From Planctomycetota bacterium (GTDB taxonomy: Bacteria > Planctomycetota > Phycisphaerae > Sedimentisphaerales > Anaerobacaceae), in assembly GCA_023135255.1 (NCBI GenBank), contig JAGLTN010000046.1, forward strand, positions 1 to 13,308: DNA of 13,308 nucleotides, in the 5' to 3' direction. The position numbers and the translations under genes are program-made. The notes beneath the pieces were generated by a model that saw only the letters and a program-made list of their open reading frames with translations, was not told where the DNA came from and ran no database searches. Positions 6,440 to 13,308 of the stretch are shown here, piece by piece. The first letter of the stretch is position 1; each line of letters begins with the position of its first letter.

Positions 6440-7801
6440 ATGAAGATGATTAAATGGCTGTTTTTAATAGCTTTGATTACCTTAACCGGCTGTATAGATG
6501 AAAAAGAAGAGTATACTATAAACCCTGACGGCAGCGGAAAAATTTTTTACAGCGTTAATTTAAAAGCGATGGATTTAGGTGCTTTGATGGGAACGCAATC
6601 GACGACGGCTCCCACGGTAGACATTAAGAACAAGTTAAAGAAACTGCTTGAAAATTCCCGCGGAGTCGACACCTGGAAAGACGTCTCATACAAAAAATTA
6701 GAAGATGGCAGAGCACATATAGAAGCGACAGGATATTTTTCCGATATCAACAAAGTGATATTAGACAAATCTGTTAAAAAGTCAAAAAAACCTGAAATTA
6801 AATTTACCAAAACCGGCGATAAAATAACTATTGAATTTGTCGCTGACACAGGTCAGGCCCCTGATAAAAACACTGCTGCACCAAAACTCACAGATGAGCA
6901 GATCGACGAGCAAGTAAAGATGGCCAAGATGGGCTATCAGCAGGGTAAGATAATGACGCAAAGCCTTGTCAAAGACATGAAGTTTGATTCAACTCTGCAT
7001 CTGCCGGGCAAAATTACTAAAACTTCAAACTTTACCAAAGTTGATGAAAACACCGTCCAGATAGGCTTTGACGGCGAAAAGGCCATAAAAGCAATGGATT
7101 TATTGATGGCTGATGAGGCTTACCTGAAAGAGATGATAAAAAAAGGTAACGACCCCATGCAAAATCCCGATCAGATGAAAATGAACGAAATGTTCTTCGG
7201 CGAAGCTGCGCCGGTATCTGTCACTGTTGAAAAAGCTGATAAAGCATTATTTGATTACAAAGCTGAGATGCAGGCAGCTAAGGCAAAGTTCCCCGCGATG
7301 AAGGATAAGCTTTACGCAGAACTCGATGGGCTTGCCAAAAAACAACCTAAGAACGATAGAAACAAACAGCTTCAGGATTTGATGACAAACCTCCCCCCGC
7401 AACAGGAAAAGGCTGACGCAAATGATGCTGTTGTTAAGCCGGTGCCTGATGTCAACAGTGTTCCAGCAGCCCAGTTAATCAGAAAAGCTATTACGCTGGA
7501 AAGAGGAAGAAAAATGGAAGAAGCAATTGAGATTTACCTCTCAGTAGCGGAAAATCCAGATACTAAGGATAAAGATGTAGCCAAAGCAAGAACTTACCTG
7601 GCGCGTTCGTATATGAAGACTAAAGAATTTGAAAAAGCAAAAGAACAGCTTGAAACGCTGATAAAAGATTTCAGCAACAACAGAACGGTTGTATTAAGGG
7701 CTAAAAAACAATTGATAAGAGTCAAAAAGCTGCTGGGTGAGCCCGCTGTTGGTGCTGAAGACCTTGAGGCCCTGAAGGAAAAATTAAAAAACAAGGAATA
7801 G
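6440..7801 (+). CDS. Lipoprotein with C-terminal TPR-like repeats, unknown function
   Basis: This is a predicted membrane-anchored lipoprotein of 453 aa. The signal peptide ends in the lipobox 'LTGC' with the lipidated Cys18. Directly after it, 'YTINPDGSGKIFYSVNL' looks like a beta-strand opening of an envelope protein. The middle is Lys-rich and mixed helix/strand. From about residue 341 to 440 there are TPR-like helical pairs, for example 'RKMEEAIEIYLSVAEN' and 'ARSYMKTKEFEKAKEQLETL', followed by a third helix pair, so the C-terminus probably binds another protein. AAAGGA (6422-6427) is 12 bases from the ATG, slightly far. It has its own promoter, and the next gene starts from a separate promoter, so it seems to be monocistronic. 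I recognise no named family. Lipoprotein status is confident; function is unknown. Confidence 0.85.
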   Translation: MKMIKWLFLIALITLTGCIDEKEEYTINPDGSGKIFYSVNLKAMDLGALMGTQSTTAPTVDIKNKLKKLLENSRGVDTWKDVSYKKLEDGRAHIEATGYFSDINKVILDKSVKKSKKPEIKFTKTGDKITIEFVADTGQAPDKNTAAPKLTDEQIDEQVKMAKMGYQQGKIMTQSLVKDMKFDSTLHLPGKITKTSNFTKVDENTVQIGFDGEKAIKAMDLLMADEAYLKEMIKKGNDPMQNPDQMKMNEMFFGEAAPVSVTVEKADKALFDYKAEMQAAKAKFPAMKDKLYAELDGLAKKQPKNDRNKQLQDLMTNLPPQQEKADANDAVVKPVPDVNSVPAAQLIRKAITLERGRKMEEAIEIYLSVAENPDTKDKDVAKARTYLARSYMKTKEFEKAKEQLETLIKDFSNNRTVVLRAKKQLIRVKKLLGEPAVGAEDLEALKEKLKNKE

Positions 7802-7829
7802 ACAGCAAAACTGCTTGCCTAAAAGCTTG

Positions 7830-7857
7830 TTTACAAAAACCTTAAAATATGTATAAT
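7830..7857 (+). promoter_or_regulatory. Strong promoter of the condensing-enzyme gene
   Basis: TTTACA (7830-7835), a 16-base spacer and a consensus TATAAT (7852-7857) stand about 118 bases before the start codon. This is the best promoter in the window and implies a leader of roughly 110 bases. Confidence 0.75.
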
Positions 7858-7937
7858 GCTTTGAGTATAGAAGATTGTAACTTTTGCACAGAACTAGCGT
7901 AAGTACTTTAACCCTTGTAATATAACAACTTAGAGAA

Positions 7938-7957
7938 ATCGCTGTACTTAAAGCGAT
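7938..7957 (+). promoter_or_regulatory. Leader hairpin just upstream of the ribosome-binding site
   Basis: ATCGCT (7938-7943) and AGCGAT (7952-7957) can pair as a 6-bp stem with an 8-base loop, ending four bases before the TGGAGAT ribosome-binding site. It could modulate translation of the downstream enzyme. There is no T run, so it is not a terminator, and I do not recognise a known riboswitch. Confidence 0.35.
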
Positions 7958-7975
7958 AAATGGAGATAAAAAATT

Positions 7976-9304
7976 ATGACTGAAAAAAATTTAGAACTGC
8001 AAGATGTAAGTAAGCCGAATCTTTATCGGGATACTTTCCCTTACAGCGATTTTCCGAGAGTGAAATTTGACAACAAAAAAGTTGAATATAACATGCCGGA
8101 AGATATCTGGATCACAGATACGACTTTCCGTGACGGTCAGCAGTCCAGGCCTCCATATACTCCCCAGCAAATCCTGAGGATATATGACCTGATGCATGAG
8201 ATTGATAACGGCACCGGTTTGATACGTCAGTGCGAATTCTTCCTCTATTCAGACAGGGACAGGAAAGCTGTTGAATTGTGTCAGGAACGGGGCTATAAAT
8301 TTCCGGAAGTTACCGGTTGGATCAGGGCGGTACCGGCAGACTTTAAGCTCGTTACACGAATGGGGCTGAAGGAAACCGGTATTTTAACTTCTGCAAGTGA
8401 CTATCACATTTTCCTCAAACTGCGTAAGACACGCGCCCAGGCATTGGAAAAATATCTCCACGTTGCAAAGGCTGCTCTCGACAGTGGTGTGATACCAAGA
8501 TGTCACTTTGAAGATGTTACGAGAGCTGATTACGAAGGCTTTGTGCTTCCATTTGCGAATGAGCTTATGAAGCTTTCAAAAGAATATGACAGCCCGGTTA
8601 AGATTCGTCTTTGTGATACTCTTGGATTTGGTTTGCCTTATGTTGGCGTTGAACTGCCGAGGAGTGTTCCGAAACTCGTCGCTGGACTCCGTGAGATAGG
8701 CGTACCGACAGAGTGGCTTGAATGGCATGGGCATAATGACTTCCATAAAGTGGAAGTTAATGCAGCTGCTGCGTGGCTTTATGGATGCGCCGCTGCCAAC
8801 TGTTCTATTTTCGGCGTCGGTGAAAGAACCGGAAATCCTCCGATGGAAGGTATTATAATTGAACATGCTCAGCTTAAAGGTACAAACAAACAGATCAATT
8901 ATACTGCGATAACAGAACTGGCAAAATATGCGAATAAAGAACTCGGTTTTAATATTCCGCACAATTATCCGCTGGTAGGCAGTGACTTTAACGTCACCCG
9001 TGCAGGTATTCACGCTGACGGTCTTTTGAAAAACGAAGAAATATACAATTGCTTTGATACTGACAATCTGCTTAACAGGCCCTTGAGCGTTGCTATTACG
9101 GATAAAACAGGTGCTGCGGGCATTAAGCACTGGATCGAAGCCAGGTTTGATATCACTGTTGCAAAACATGACCCGCGAGTAACAGCGATCAAAGACAAGA
9201 TCGATACCGAATACATCGCTAACAGAGTTTCAGCTATTTCTGATAAAGAGATGTTTAACTGGATGAAAGAAGCGTTCGGCAGTAACATGCCGCAGGAAAA
9301 ATAA
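7976..9304 (+). CDS. DRE-TIM acyl-CoA condensing enzyme, probable citrate (Re)-synthase
   Basis: This belongs to the isopropylmalate/homocitrate synthase superfamily, which condenses acetyl-CoA with a 2-oxoacid. The signature 'DTTFRDGQQ' is at 48-56 (metal ligand Asp48, catalytic Arg52). 'HGHNDFHK' (251-258) supplies the two His metal ligands, and 'GERTGNPP' (282-289) follows. The barrel is about 390 residues, and the C-terminal LeuA allosteric domain is absent (442 aa total), so leucine-regulated IPMS is unlikely. Long segments such as 'RQCEFFLYSDRDRKAVE', 'GWIRA', 'KETGILTSASDYHIFLKL' and 'NVTRAGIHADGLLKNEEIY' match my memory of the group that includes the Clostridium kluyveri Re-citrate synthase, often misannotated as 2-isopropylmalate synthase. 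If so it makes citrate from oxaloacetate and acetyl-CoA in the cytoplasm. TGGAGAT (7961-7967) precedes the ATG. Homocitrate synthase is the main alternative. Confidence 0.8.
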   Translation: MTEKNLELQDVSKPNLYRDTFPYSDFPRVKFDNKKVEYNMPEDIWITDTTFRDGQQSRPPYTPQQILRIYDLMHEIDNGTGLIRQCEFFLYSDRDRKAVELCQERGYKFPEVTGWIRAVPADFKLVTRMGLKETGILTSASDYHIFLKLRKTRAQALEKYLHVAKAALDSGVIPRCHFEDVTRADYEGFVLPFANELMKLSKEYDSPVKIRLCDTLGFGLPYVGVELPRSVPKLVAGLREIGVPTEWLEWHGHNDFHKVEVNAAAAWLYGCAAANCSIFGVGERTGNPPMEGIIIEHAQLKGTNKQINYTAITELAKYANKELGFNIPHNYPLVGSDFNVTRAGIHADGLLKNEEIYNCFDTDNLLNRPLSVAITDKTGAAGIKHWIEARFDITVAKHDPRVTAIKDKIDTEYIANRVSAISDKEMFNWMKEAFGSNMPQEK

Positions 9305-9309
9305 TACGA

Positions 9310-10053
9310 TTGTCAAAGAAAAAAATAAACGCAGTTTTGTTTGACCTTGGCGATACTTTGCTGAACTTCGGGGAAGTTGACGTTAGCGCTGTCTTTAAAG
9401 AAGGTGCAAAGGGTACATATAACTTCTTAAAAAAAGCGGGGCAATCTGTCGGCAGTTTGAAAAAATATACTTTCCGCAATTTCCTTGCGATAAGGTGGCG
9501 TACGTTTGTTTCTGATATTACCGGCAACGATTTCGATTCTCTTGAACTGCTGAAAAAAATCGGTAAAAAGCAAAACTACAAACTTGATGAAACTCAATGG
9601 CAAAAGCTTGCTGAGCTTTGGTATGAGCCTTTGAAAAAGTTTGGGCATCCGGAAGAGAACATAAAAGAGACTCTCAGCAAACTTAAACAGATGCAGCTCA
9701 AGTTAGGGATTGTTTCAAATACGTTTGTCACAGCTCTTTCACTTGATAAGCACATGTCGCAGGCGGGGCTGGATGGGTTTTTCGATTTTGTGTTGTATTC
9801 TTACCAGGTGCCCTGGCGAAAACCAGATAAAAAGATATTTCGCTATGCCGCTGAGAAAATCGGTGAAAAATGCGAAAATATTATGTTTGTCGGCGACAGG
9901 ATCGACAAAGATATTGCACCGGCATTGAAAATGAATATGTCAGCAGCATTGAAACAGGCCTACACCAATGAAGGCAAAACCTGCCCGCCAAATGCTCACA
10001 AAATCCAAAAAATCACAGAATTGCCCACGCTCATCGAAAAAATCAATCGCTAA
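9310..10053 (+). CDS. HAD-superfamily hydrolase
   Basis: This is a predicted phosphatase of the haloacid dehalogenase superfamily (247 aa), cytoplasmic. Motif I is 'DLGDTL' at 12-17: the nucleophile Asp12 is kept, but the second Asp of the usual DxDGT is Gly, as in several active HAD phosphatases that read 'DLGN' or 'DLGG'. Motif II is the Ser in 'GIVSNTF' (Ser136), motif III is Lys171 in 'WRKPDK', and motif IV is 'GDRIDKD' (195-201). The insert between motifs I and II is a helical C1 cap of about 100 residues. It uses a TTG start five bases after the previous stop, with AGGA inside the end of the upstream gene, so it is translated from the same transcript as the condensing enzyme. The substrate cannot be told. 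A link to that pathway or to threonine synthesis downstream is guesswork. Confidence 0.85.
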   Translation: MSKKKINAVLFDLGDTLLNFGEVDVSAVFKEGAKGTYNFLKKAGQSVGSLKKYTFRNFLAIRWRTFVSDITGNDFDSLELLKKIGKKQNYKLDETQWQKLAELWYEPLKKFGHPEENIKETLSKLKQMQLKLGIVSNTFVTALSLDKHMSQAGLDGFFDFVLYSYQVPWRKPDKKIFRYAAEKIGEKCENIMFVGDRIDKDIAPALKMNMSAALKQAYTNEGKTCPPNAHKIQKITELPTLIEKINR

Positions 10054-10054
10054 T

Positions 10055-10073
10055 TTGCACAACTGCAATTTTT
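10055..10073 (+). terminator. Weak intrinsic terminator after the HAD gene
   Basis: TTGCA (10055-10059), a 4-base loop and TGCAA (10064-10068) form a 5-bp stem followed by five T. It sits two bases after the stop codon. The stem is short, so termination may be partial. Confidence 0.4.
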
Positions 10074-10119
10074 AGAGCTCTCCTCAATGTTTTCTATACC
10101 AAAAGGCTTTGCTTTTCGT

Positions 10120-10125
10120 TATAAT
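10120..10125 (+). promoter_or_regulatory. Possible -10 element upstream of threonine synthase
   Basis: A consensus TATAAT lies 56 bases before the start codon, just after the weak terminator. No good -35 box is found 16-18 bases upstream, so it would need an activator or be weak. Confidence 0.35.
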
Positions 10126-10181
10126 GAAAGGCTGAAAATAAAAATCTCTAAGGAAACTTAAAAATAGGAGCTTCTTTAATA

Positions 10182-11525
10182 ATGGCTAATGACACAGCTT
10201 ATCAGAAATGTATAAATCCCGCCTGCGCTGCTGAATTTGATTGCGGCCAAGCGATGTTCAAATGCCCCAACTGCGGCGACCTGCTGGACATAAAATACAA
10301 CTGGGATAAAATCGAGGTCCCACACAAAATGTCATATTTCAGCAAAAGATGGGCTACCAGGGATAACAGGTTTGATTTTTCTGGCGTCTGGCGGTTTAGA
10401 AATCTGCTAAACTTCTGCGAAGACAAATACCGCGTTTCTATCGGCGAAGGTCAAACGATTTTGCAGCAAAACAGCCTCGTAGCAAAAGAACTCTCAATGA
10501 ACCCGAAAAGCCTTTTCCTGCAATATGAGGGTTTGAACCCTTCGGGCTCATTTAAAGATAACGGTATGACCGCGGCATTTAGTCATGCGGTAATGGTAGA
10601 TGCAAAATCATGTGCCTGCGCTTCAACGGGAAATACTTCAGCGGCTGTAGCGTTATACGCTCATAGCTGTGGCATGAAGTGTACTGTGTTTATCGGCACA
10701 GGCAGGATCGCTTTCGGCAAACTTAGTCAGGCAATGGACTACGGAGCAAACACCATCCAGATACAGGGTGATTTTGATGACTGCATGAAGCAGGTTCAGG
10801 ATGTCTGCACAAAGCTTGGGCTGTATCTGCTCAATTCACTGAACCCATTCAGACTTGAAGGACAGAAAACGATCATGTACCGTATCATTGAACAGCTTGG
10901 TTGGGAAGTTCCGGACTGGATCGTTGTCCCGGGCGGTAATCTTGGCAATTCAAGCGCTTTCGGCAAAGCTTTCGCTGAACTAAAAGAGCTGGGCCTTATC
11001 AATAAAATACCAAGGCTGGCGATCATCAACGCCGATGGCGCCGATACTCTTACCGATCTGGTAAATAACAAAAAACTCACATGGAACAACGGCAACGTCG
11101 ATGAAAAAATCATTAACGAATATTACGATAATCTTACAGCGATGAATTATTCGCCGCACACTATAGCCTCAGCGATCGAGATATCCAGGCCTGTAAACCT
11201 GAAAAAATGTCTTCGAGCGATAGACGTTTGTAACGGCATTGTGATGGCTGTCAGTGACGATGAGATCCGCGACGCCAAAGCTTTGATAGGCAAATTCGGT
11301 TTGGGTTGCGAACCAGCTTCTGCGGCAACCATTGCCGGGCTGAAATATCTGCTGGCTGACGGAACTATCGGCAAAGACGAAAGAGTTGCCTGCGTTCTGA
11401 CAGGTCACCAATTGAAAGACCCCAACGTCACAGTCAACTATCATAAAGATAAAATGGGCCAATACAGCAATGCACCGATAGAAGCAGAAAATGACCTTGA
11501 GCAAATCATTAAACTGATTAAATAA
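10182..11525 (+). CDS. thrC: Threonine synthase
   Basis: This PLP-dependent fold-type II enzyme converts O-phospho-L-homoserine to L-threonine, the last step of threonine synthesis, in the cytoplasm. The first 40 residues form a zinc-ribbon-like knuckle with Cys10, Cys15, Cys28 and Cys31. The PLP lysine is Lys125 in '[10 protein letters not shown]' (119-128). 'ASTGNTSAA' (147-155) and the phosphate-binding 'PGGNLGN' (250-256) are typical. '[15 protein letters not shown]' and '[10 protein letters not shown]' near the C-terminus are also family hallmarks. At 447 aa it has the length of bacterial threonine synthases with an N-terminal ribbon. AGGAG (10166-10170) lies 11 bases before the ATG. The phosphoesterase gene starts 26 bases downstream of the stop, so the two may share a transcript although their roles differ. 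Other fold-type II lyases are possible but less fitting. Confidence 0.9.
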   Translation: MANDTAYQKCINPACAAEFDCGQAMFKCPNCGDLLDIKYNWDKIEVPHKMSYFSKRWATRDNRFDFSGVWRFRNLLNFCEDKYRVSIGEGQTILQQNSLVAKELSMNPKSLFLQYEGLNPSGSFKDNGMTAAFSHAVMVDAKSCACASTGNTSAAVALYAHSCGMKCTVFIGTGRIAFGKLSQAMDYGANTIQIQGDFDDCMKQVQDVCTKLGLYLLNSLNPFRLEGQKTIMYRIIEQLGWEVPDWIVVPGGNLGNSSAFGKAFAELKELGLINKIPRLAIINADGADTLTDLVNNKKLTWNNGNVDEKIINEYYDNLTAMNYSPHTIASAIEISRPVNLKKCLRAIDVCNGIVMAVSDDEIRDAKALIGKFGLGCEPASAATIAGLKYLLADGTIGKDERVACVLTGHQLKDPNVTVNYHKDKMGQYSNAPIEAENDLEQIIKLIK

Positions 11526-11536
11526 AATTGATACTT

Positions 11537-11542
11537 TGGAGG
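11537..11542 (+). promoter_or_regulatory. Ribosome-binding site that fixes the phosphoesterase start
   Basis: TGGAGG lies nine bases before the ATG at 11552. It favours that start over the in-frame TTG at 11528, which would overlap this site and add eight residues before the Tat signal. Confidence 0.7.
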
Positions 11543-11551
11543 CGTAGACAG

Positions 11552-12526
11552 ATGAGCCAATCTAATATTACCAGACGAAATTTTCTGGCGGGTTGCGGCT
11601 GTGCAGCTGCTATGGGGCTTTTTAAACCAGCTCTGTCATTCGCACAAGAAGACAAAACAGACAGCGATGAATTAACATTTTTCGTAACCGCGGACACGCA
11701 TTACGGCAGGTTCCAGGCAGAAAACAACAGCAAAGGCAACAAAAGCACTATCGCTCTTATGAACGCGGCGCCGGGCAAAGTTAAATATCCAGATTTCATA
11801 GGCGGTGGATTGGTTAAGAAGCCTAAAGGTGTTCTGGTAGCTGGCGATTTAACAGACTTTGCAACGGACAAAGAATTCTACGGCTACAATAACGTTGACG
11901 GCTTCGATGACGACTATAAAACCGACGGCAGCGGTAAAATAAAATACCCCGTCTATGAAGGCTTCGGAAACCATGACTATGAGCTTAACGGGCATAGTCA
12001 TGCAGCCATGGATGCTGTAAAAGAAAGAAACAAAACTCGCAAAGGTCTGACAGCGGTTAGTAACAATGGATATCATTACAGCTGGGACTGGGGAAACATT
12101 CATTTTGCTAATCTGAACCTGTTTCCAGGAAGAATAGACAAAAAGCTGGGTGAAGGGAAAATTTCTCAGCCATTGAACAGTCTCGATTTCCTCATTAAGG
12201 ACCTCAAAGAAAATGTAGGTCAAAGCAAAAGACCCGTTGTTCTATATCAGCATTACGGCCTAAATGACGGCAGCTTGTGGTGGTGGACAGCCAAAGACAG
12301 AAACGATTATCACGAGGCTATTAAGAACTACAACATTATCGGAATCTTTCACGGCCACAGCCATCAGGATATGATATACACATGGAAAGGCATCAGCGTT
12401 TATAATGTTAATACCGCACTATACGGCGGATGGGCAATTGTCAGGATCAAGAATAACCAGATGTTCGTAGGTCTGAGACGCTGGCACGAATGGTCGATCA
12501 TTGCAAAAAAGACCATCAAAATTTAA
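11552..12526 (+). CDS. Tat-exported calcineurin-like metallophosphoesterase
   Basis: This is a predicted exported phosphohydrolase of the calcineurin-like (metallophosphoesterase) superfamily with a two-metal centre. The twin-arginine signal 'TRRNFLAGCGCAAAMG' (7-22) ends before 'SFAQ', implying export in folded form. The metal-binding motifs occur in order: 'ADTH' (Asp48, His50), 'GDLTD' (98-102), 'GNHD' (139-142), 'QHYG' (His234) and 'GHSH' (268-271). All expected ligands are present, so activity is likely. With the ATG start it is 324 aa. It follows threonine synthase closely on the same strand but has no obvious functional link to it. The substrate is unknown: phosphomonoesters, nucleotides, phospholipids or polysaccharide phosphates are all possible. 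No terminator was seen after it, only an A+T-rich gap. Confidence 0.88.
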   Translation: MSQSNITRRNFLAGCGCAAAMGLFKPALSFAQEDKTDSDELTFFVTADTHYGRFQAENNSKGNKSTIALMNAAPGKVKYPDFIGGGLVKKPKGVLVAGDLTDFATDKEFYGYNNVDGFDDDYKTDGSGKIKYPVYEGFGNHDYELNGHSHAAMDAVKERNKTRKGLTAVSNNGYHYSWDWGNIHFANLNLFPGRIDKKLGEGKISQPLNSLDFLIKDLKENVGQSKRPVVLYQHYGLNDGSLWWWTAKDRNDYHEAIKNYNIIGIFHGHSHQDMIYTWKGISVYNVNTALYGGWAIVRIKNNQMFVGLRRWHEWSIIAKKTIKI

Positions 12527-12714
12527 CATTTGCCAAAAATTTAAAAACATTTTCAGTAACTTCCAACAATTTTTTAGCCGAAGATATAAAAATATTAATT
12601 TATTTATAAATTTTTCGCTAAAATTGAAGTAATTAACTGGAAATCTCCGATGTCTGATATATATAATGGTCCGGACAAGGATCGTGATTATTCATCTGTT
12701 GTGTTAGTTTTTTC

Positions 12715-12718
12715 AGGG
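12715..12718 (+). promoter_or_regulatory. Ribosome-binding site deciding the last gene's start
   Basis: AGGG lies nine bases before the ATG at 12728, a better arrangement than for the in-frame ATGs at 12650 (only GGAA nearby) and 12719 (spacing too short). Confidence 0.45.
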
Positions 12719-12727
12719 ATGATATAT

Positions 12728-13273
12728 ATGGCTAATCAGCCGAGAGTTGCAAAAGTGCTCGCAGCTCTGCTGGTCTCAATGACCGCAGGGGCTGTGGTTT
12801 TGATGGCTTTGGGGAATAATGCCCCGTCGGCTGGACCTTTCTGTCTTTCAAGCTACTATCATCTGAACCCTGTTGAACAGGTCATCACTTCAAAACAATA
12901 CCAATCTCAACAAAGGTGGAACCGCATTGAAGTCTATTACAGCGGTACCGTTGGTGGCGGCGTTAAACAACTTGCATCGTTGAATAACCAAAAAATCGAA
13001 GATTTGAATTGCCATTTCGTTCTCTGTAACGATTCAGGTGGTATTGACGGCGAAATCGTAGCAACCCAAAGATGGCAAAGGCAATGGGCCGCGAACCCAA
13101 CACAAAAATGGTTCAGCTCAGAACAGACTATTCTGGTTTGCGTTGTGGCTGACGGTGTAAAAGCTATGCCCACAGAATGCCAGATAAGAAGAGTTGAGGC
13201 CCTGCTGGAAGCTTTGAGCAGAAAATTCGATATCGCCCCAGCTTCTATCACCTTTCCAAAAAACTGGCAATAA
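12728..13273 (+). CDS. Membrane-anchored amidase_2/PGRP-like protein lacking zinc ligands
   Basis: A single N-terminal hydrophobic segment (about residues 8-28) anchors the protein, with the rest outside the membrane. Residues about 64-175 follow the N-acetylmuramoyl-L-alanine amidase / peptidoglycan-recognition pattern: 'WNRIEVYYSGT' where active enzymes have a His-His pair, then 'CHFVLCNDSGGIDGEI', 'RWQRQW', 'TILVCVVADG' and 'PTECQIRRVEALLEALSRKF', ending 'ASITFPKNWQ' where a metal-binding His is expected. Zn amidases cleave the MurNAc-L-Ala bond, but this one keeps neither the first His nor the late His, so I predict peptidoglycan binding without cleavage. The product is 181 aa from this start. 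An upstream in-frame ATG at 12650 would give 207 aa with 26 extra residues before the membrane segment. Fold assignment is by pattern memory and is moderate. Confidence 0.7.
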   Translation: MANQPRVAKVLAALLVSMTAGAVVLMALGNNAPSAGPFCLSSYYHLNPVEQVITSKQYQSQQRWNRIEVYYSGTVGGGVKQLASLNNQKIEDLNCHFVLCNDSGGIDGEIVATQRWQRQWAANPTQKWFSSEQTILVCVVADGVKAMPTECQIRRVEALLEALSRKFDIAPASITFPKNWQ

Positions 13274-13308
13274 GCACCACCCAGCAATATCAGCAACTTC
13301 CATATAAT

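Noticed and set aside
8576..9169. 197-codon minus-strand frame opposite the condensing enzyme
   Set aside because: It is long but antisense to a highly conserved enzyme; it is explained by codon bias of the real gene, and no motif was seen.
1..13308. CRISPR arrays, tRNA genes, insertion sequences, phage or toxin-antitoxin genes
   Set aside because: I read both strands for spaced direct repeats, cloverleaf-like ends, transposase motifs and small paired genes and found none.

Overview
The window reads as a chromosomal stretch of ordinary, moderately A+T-rich bacterial DNA with short intergenic gaps. It holds nine intact protein genes, one interrupted enzyme gene and one doubtful short gene. 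No rRNA, tRNA, CRISPR array, insertion sequence or phage gene was seen. Several traits suggest an anaerobic member of the Planctomycetota (Phycisphaerae / Sedimentisphaerales-like): two proteins with 'RRNFLA' twin-arginine signals, an exported sugar-isomerase-like protein paired with a secreted esterase, and a likely Re-face citrate synthase, an enzyme known mainly from strict anaerobes. This placement is inference from family content. No phylogenetic marker in the window settles it.

Layout. (1) Positions 1-1710, plus strand: a structured upstream region, then nusB (transcription antitermination) and a Soj/ParA-type ATPase with a long acidic tail, closed by a hairpin terminator that works in both directions. 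(2) 1729-5175, minus strand: a secreted parvulin-type foldase with its own promoter, preceded in transcription by a two-gene unit made of a Tat-exported L-fucose/L-arabinose-isomerase-like protein and a secreted alpha/beta-hydrolase. (3) 5343-6439, a damaged-looking zone: a minus-strand catalytic-core-only 2-oxoacid dehydrogenase E2 gene is cut by one in-frame TAG. Divergent to it is a short plus-strand coding-like stretch that only makes sense across a +1 frame change. (4) 6440-7801: a lipoprotein with C-terminal TPR-like helices and a recognisable promoter. (5) 7830-10053: a strong promoter and a hairpin leader, a DRE-TIM acyl-CoA condensing enzyme (probably Re-citrate synthase) and a HAD phosphatase 5 bases downstream. 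(6) 10182-12526: threonine synthase with a zinc-ribbon N-terminus and a Tat-exported calcineurin-like phosphoesterase. (7) 12728-13273: a membrane-anchored amidase_2/PGRP-like protein that lacks the usual zinc ligands.

How the genes fit together. Re-citrate synthase feeds the oxidative branch to 2-oxoglutarate, and threonine synthase ends the aspartate-family branch, so region 5-6 is central carbon and amino-acid metabolism. Regions 2 and 7 point to a busy cell envelope: foldase, exported carbohydrate-related enzymes and a peptidoglycan-binding-like protein. The strongest second-look items are the interrupted E2 core gene, the adjacent TTT-TGA frame break, the probable Re-citrate synthase and the zinc-less amidase fold. 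I did not find a clear new multi-gene system. TTG or GTG starts are frequent (nusB, parA, the HAD gene, the E2 gene), so several 5' ends are uncertain.
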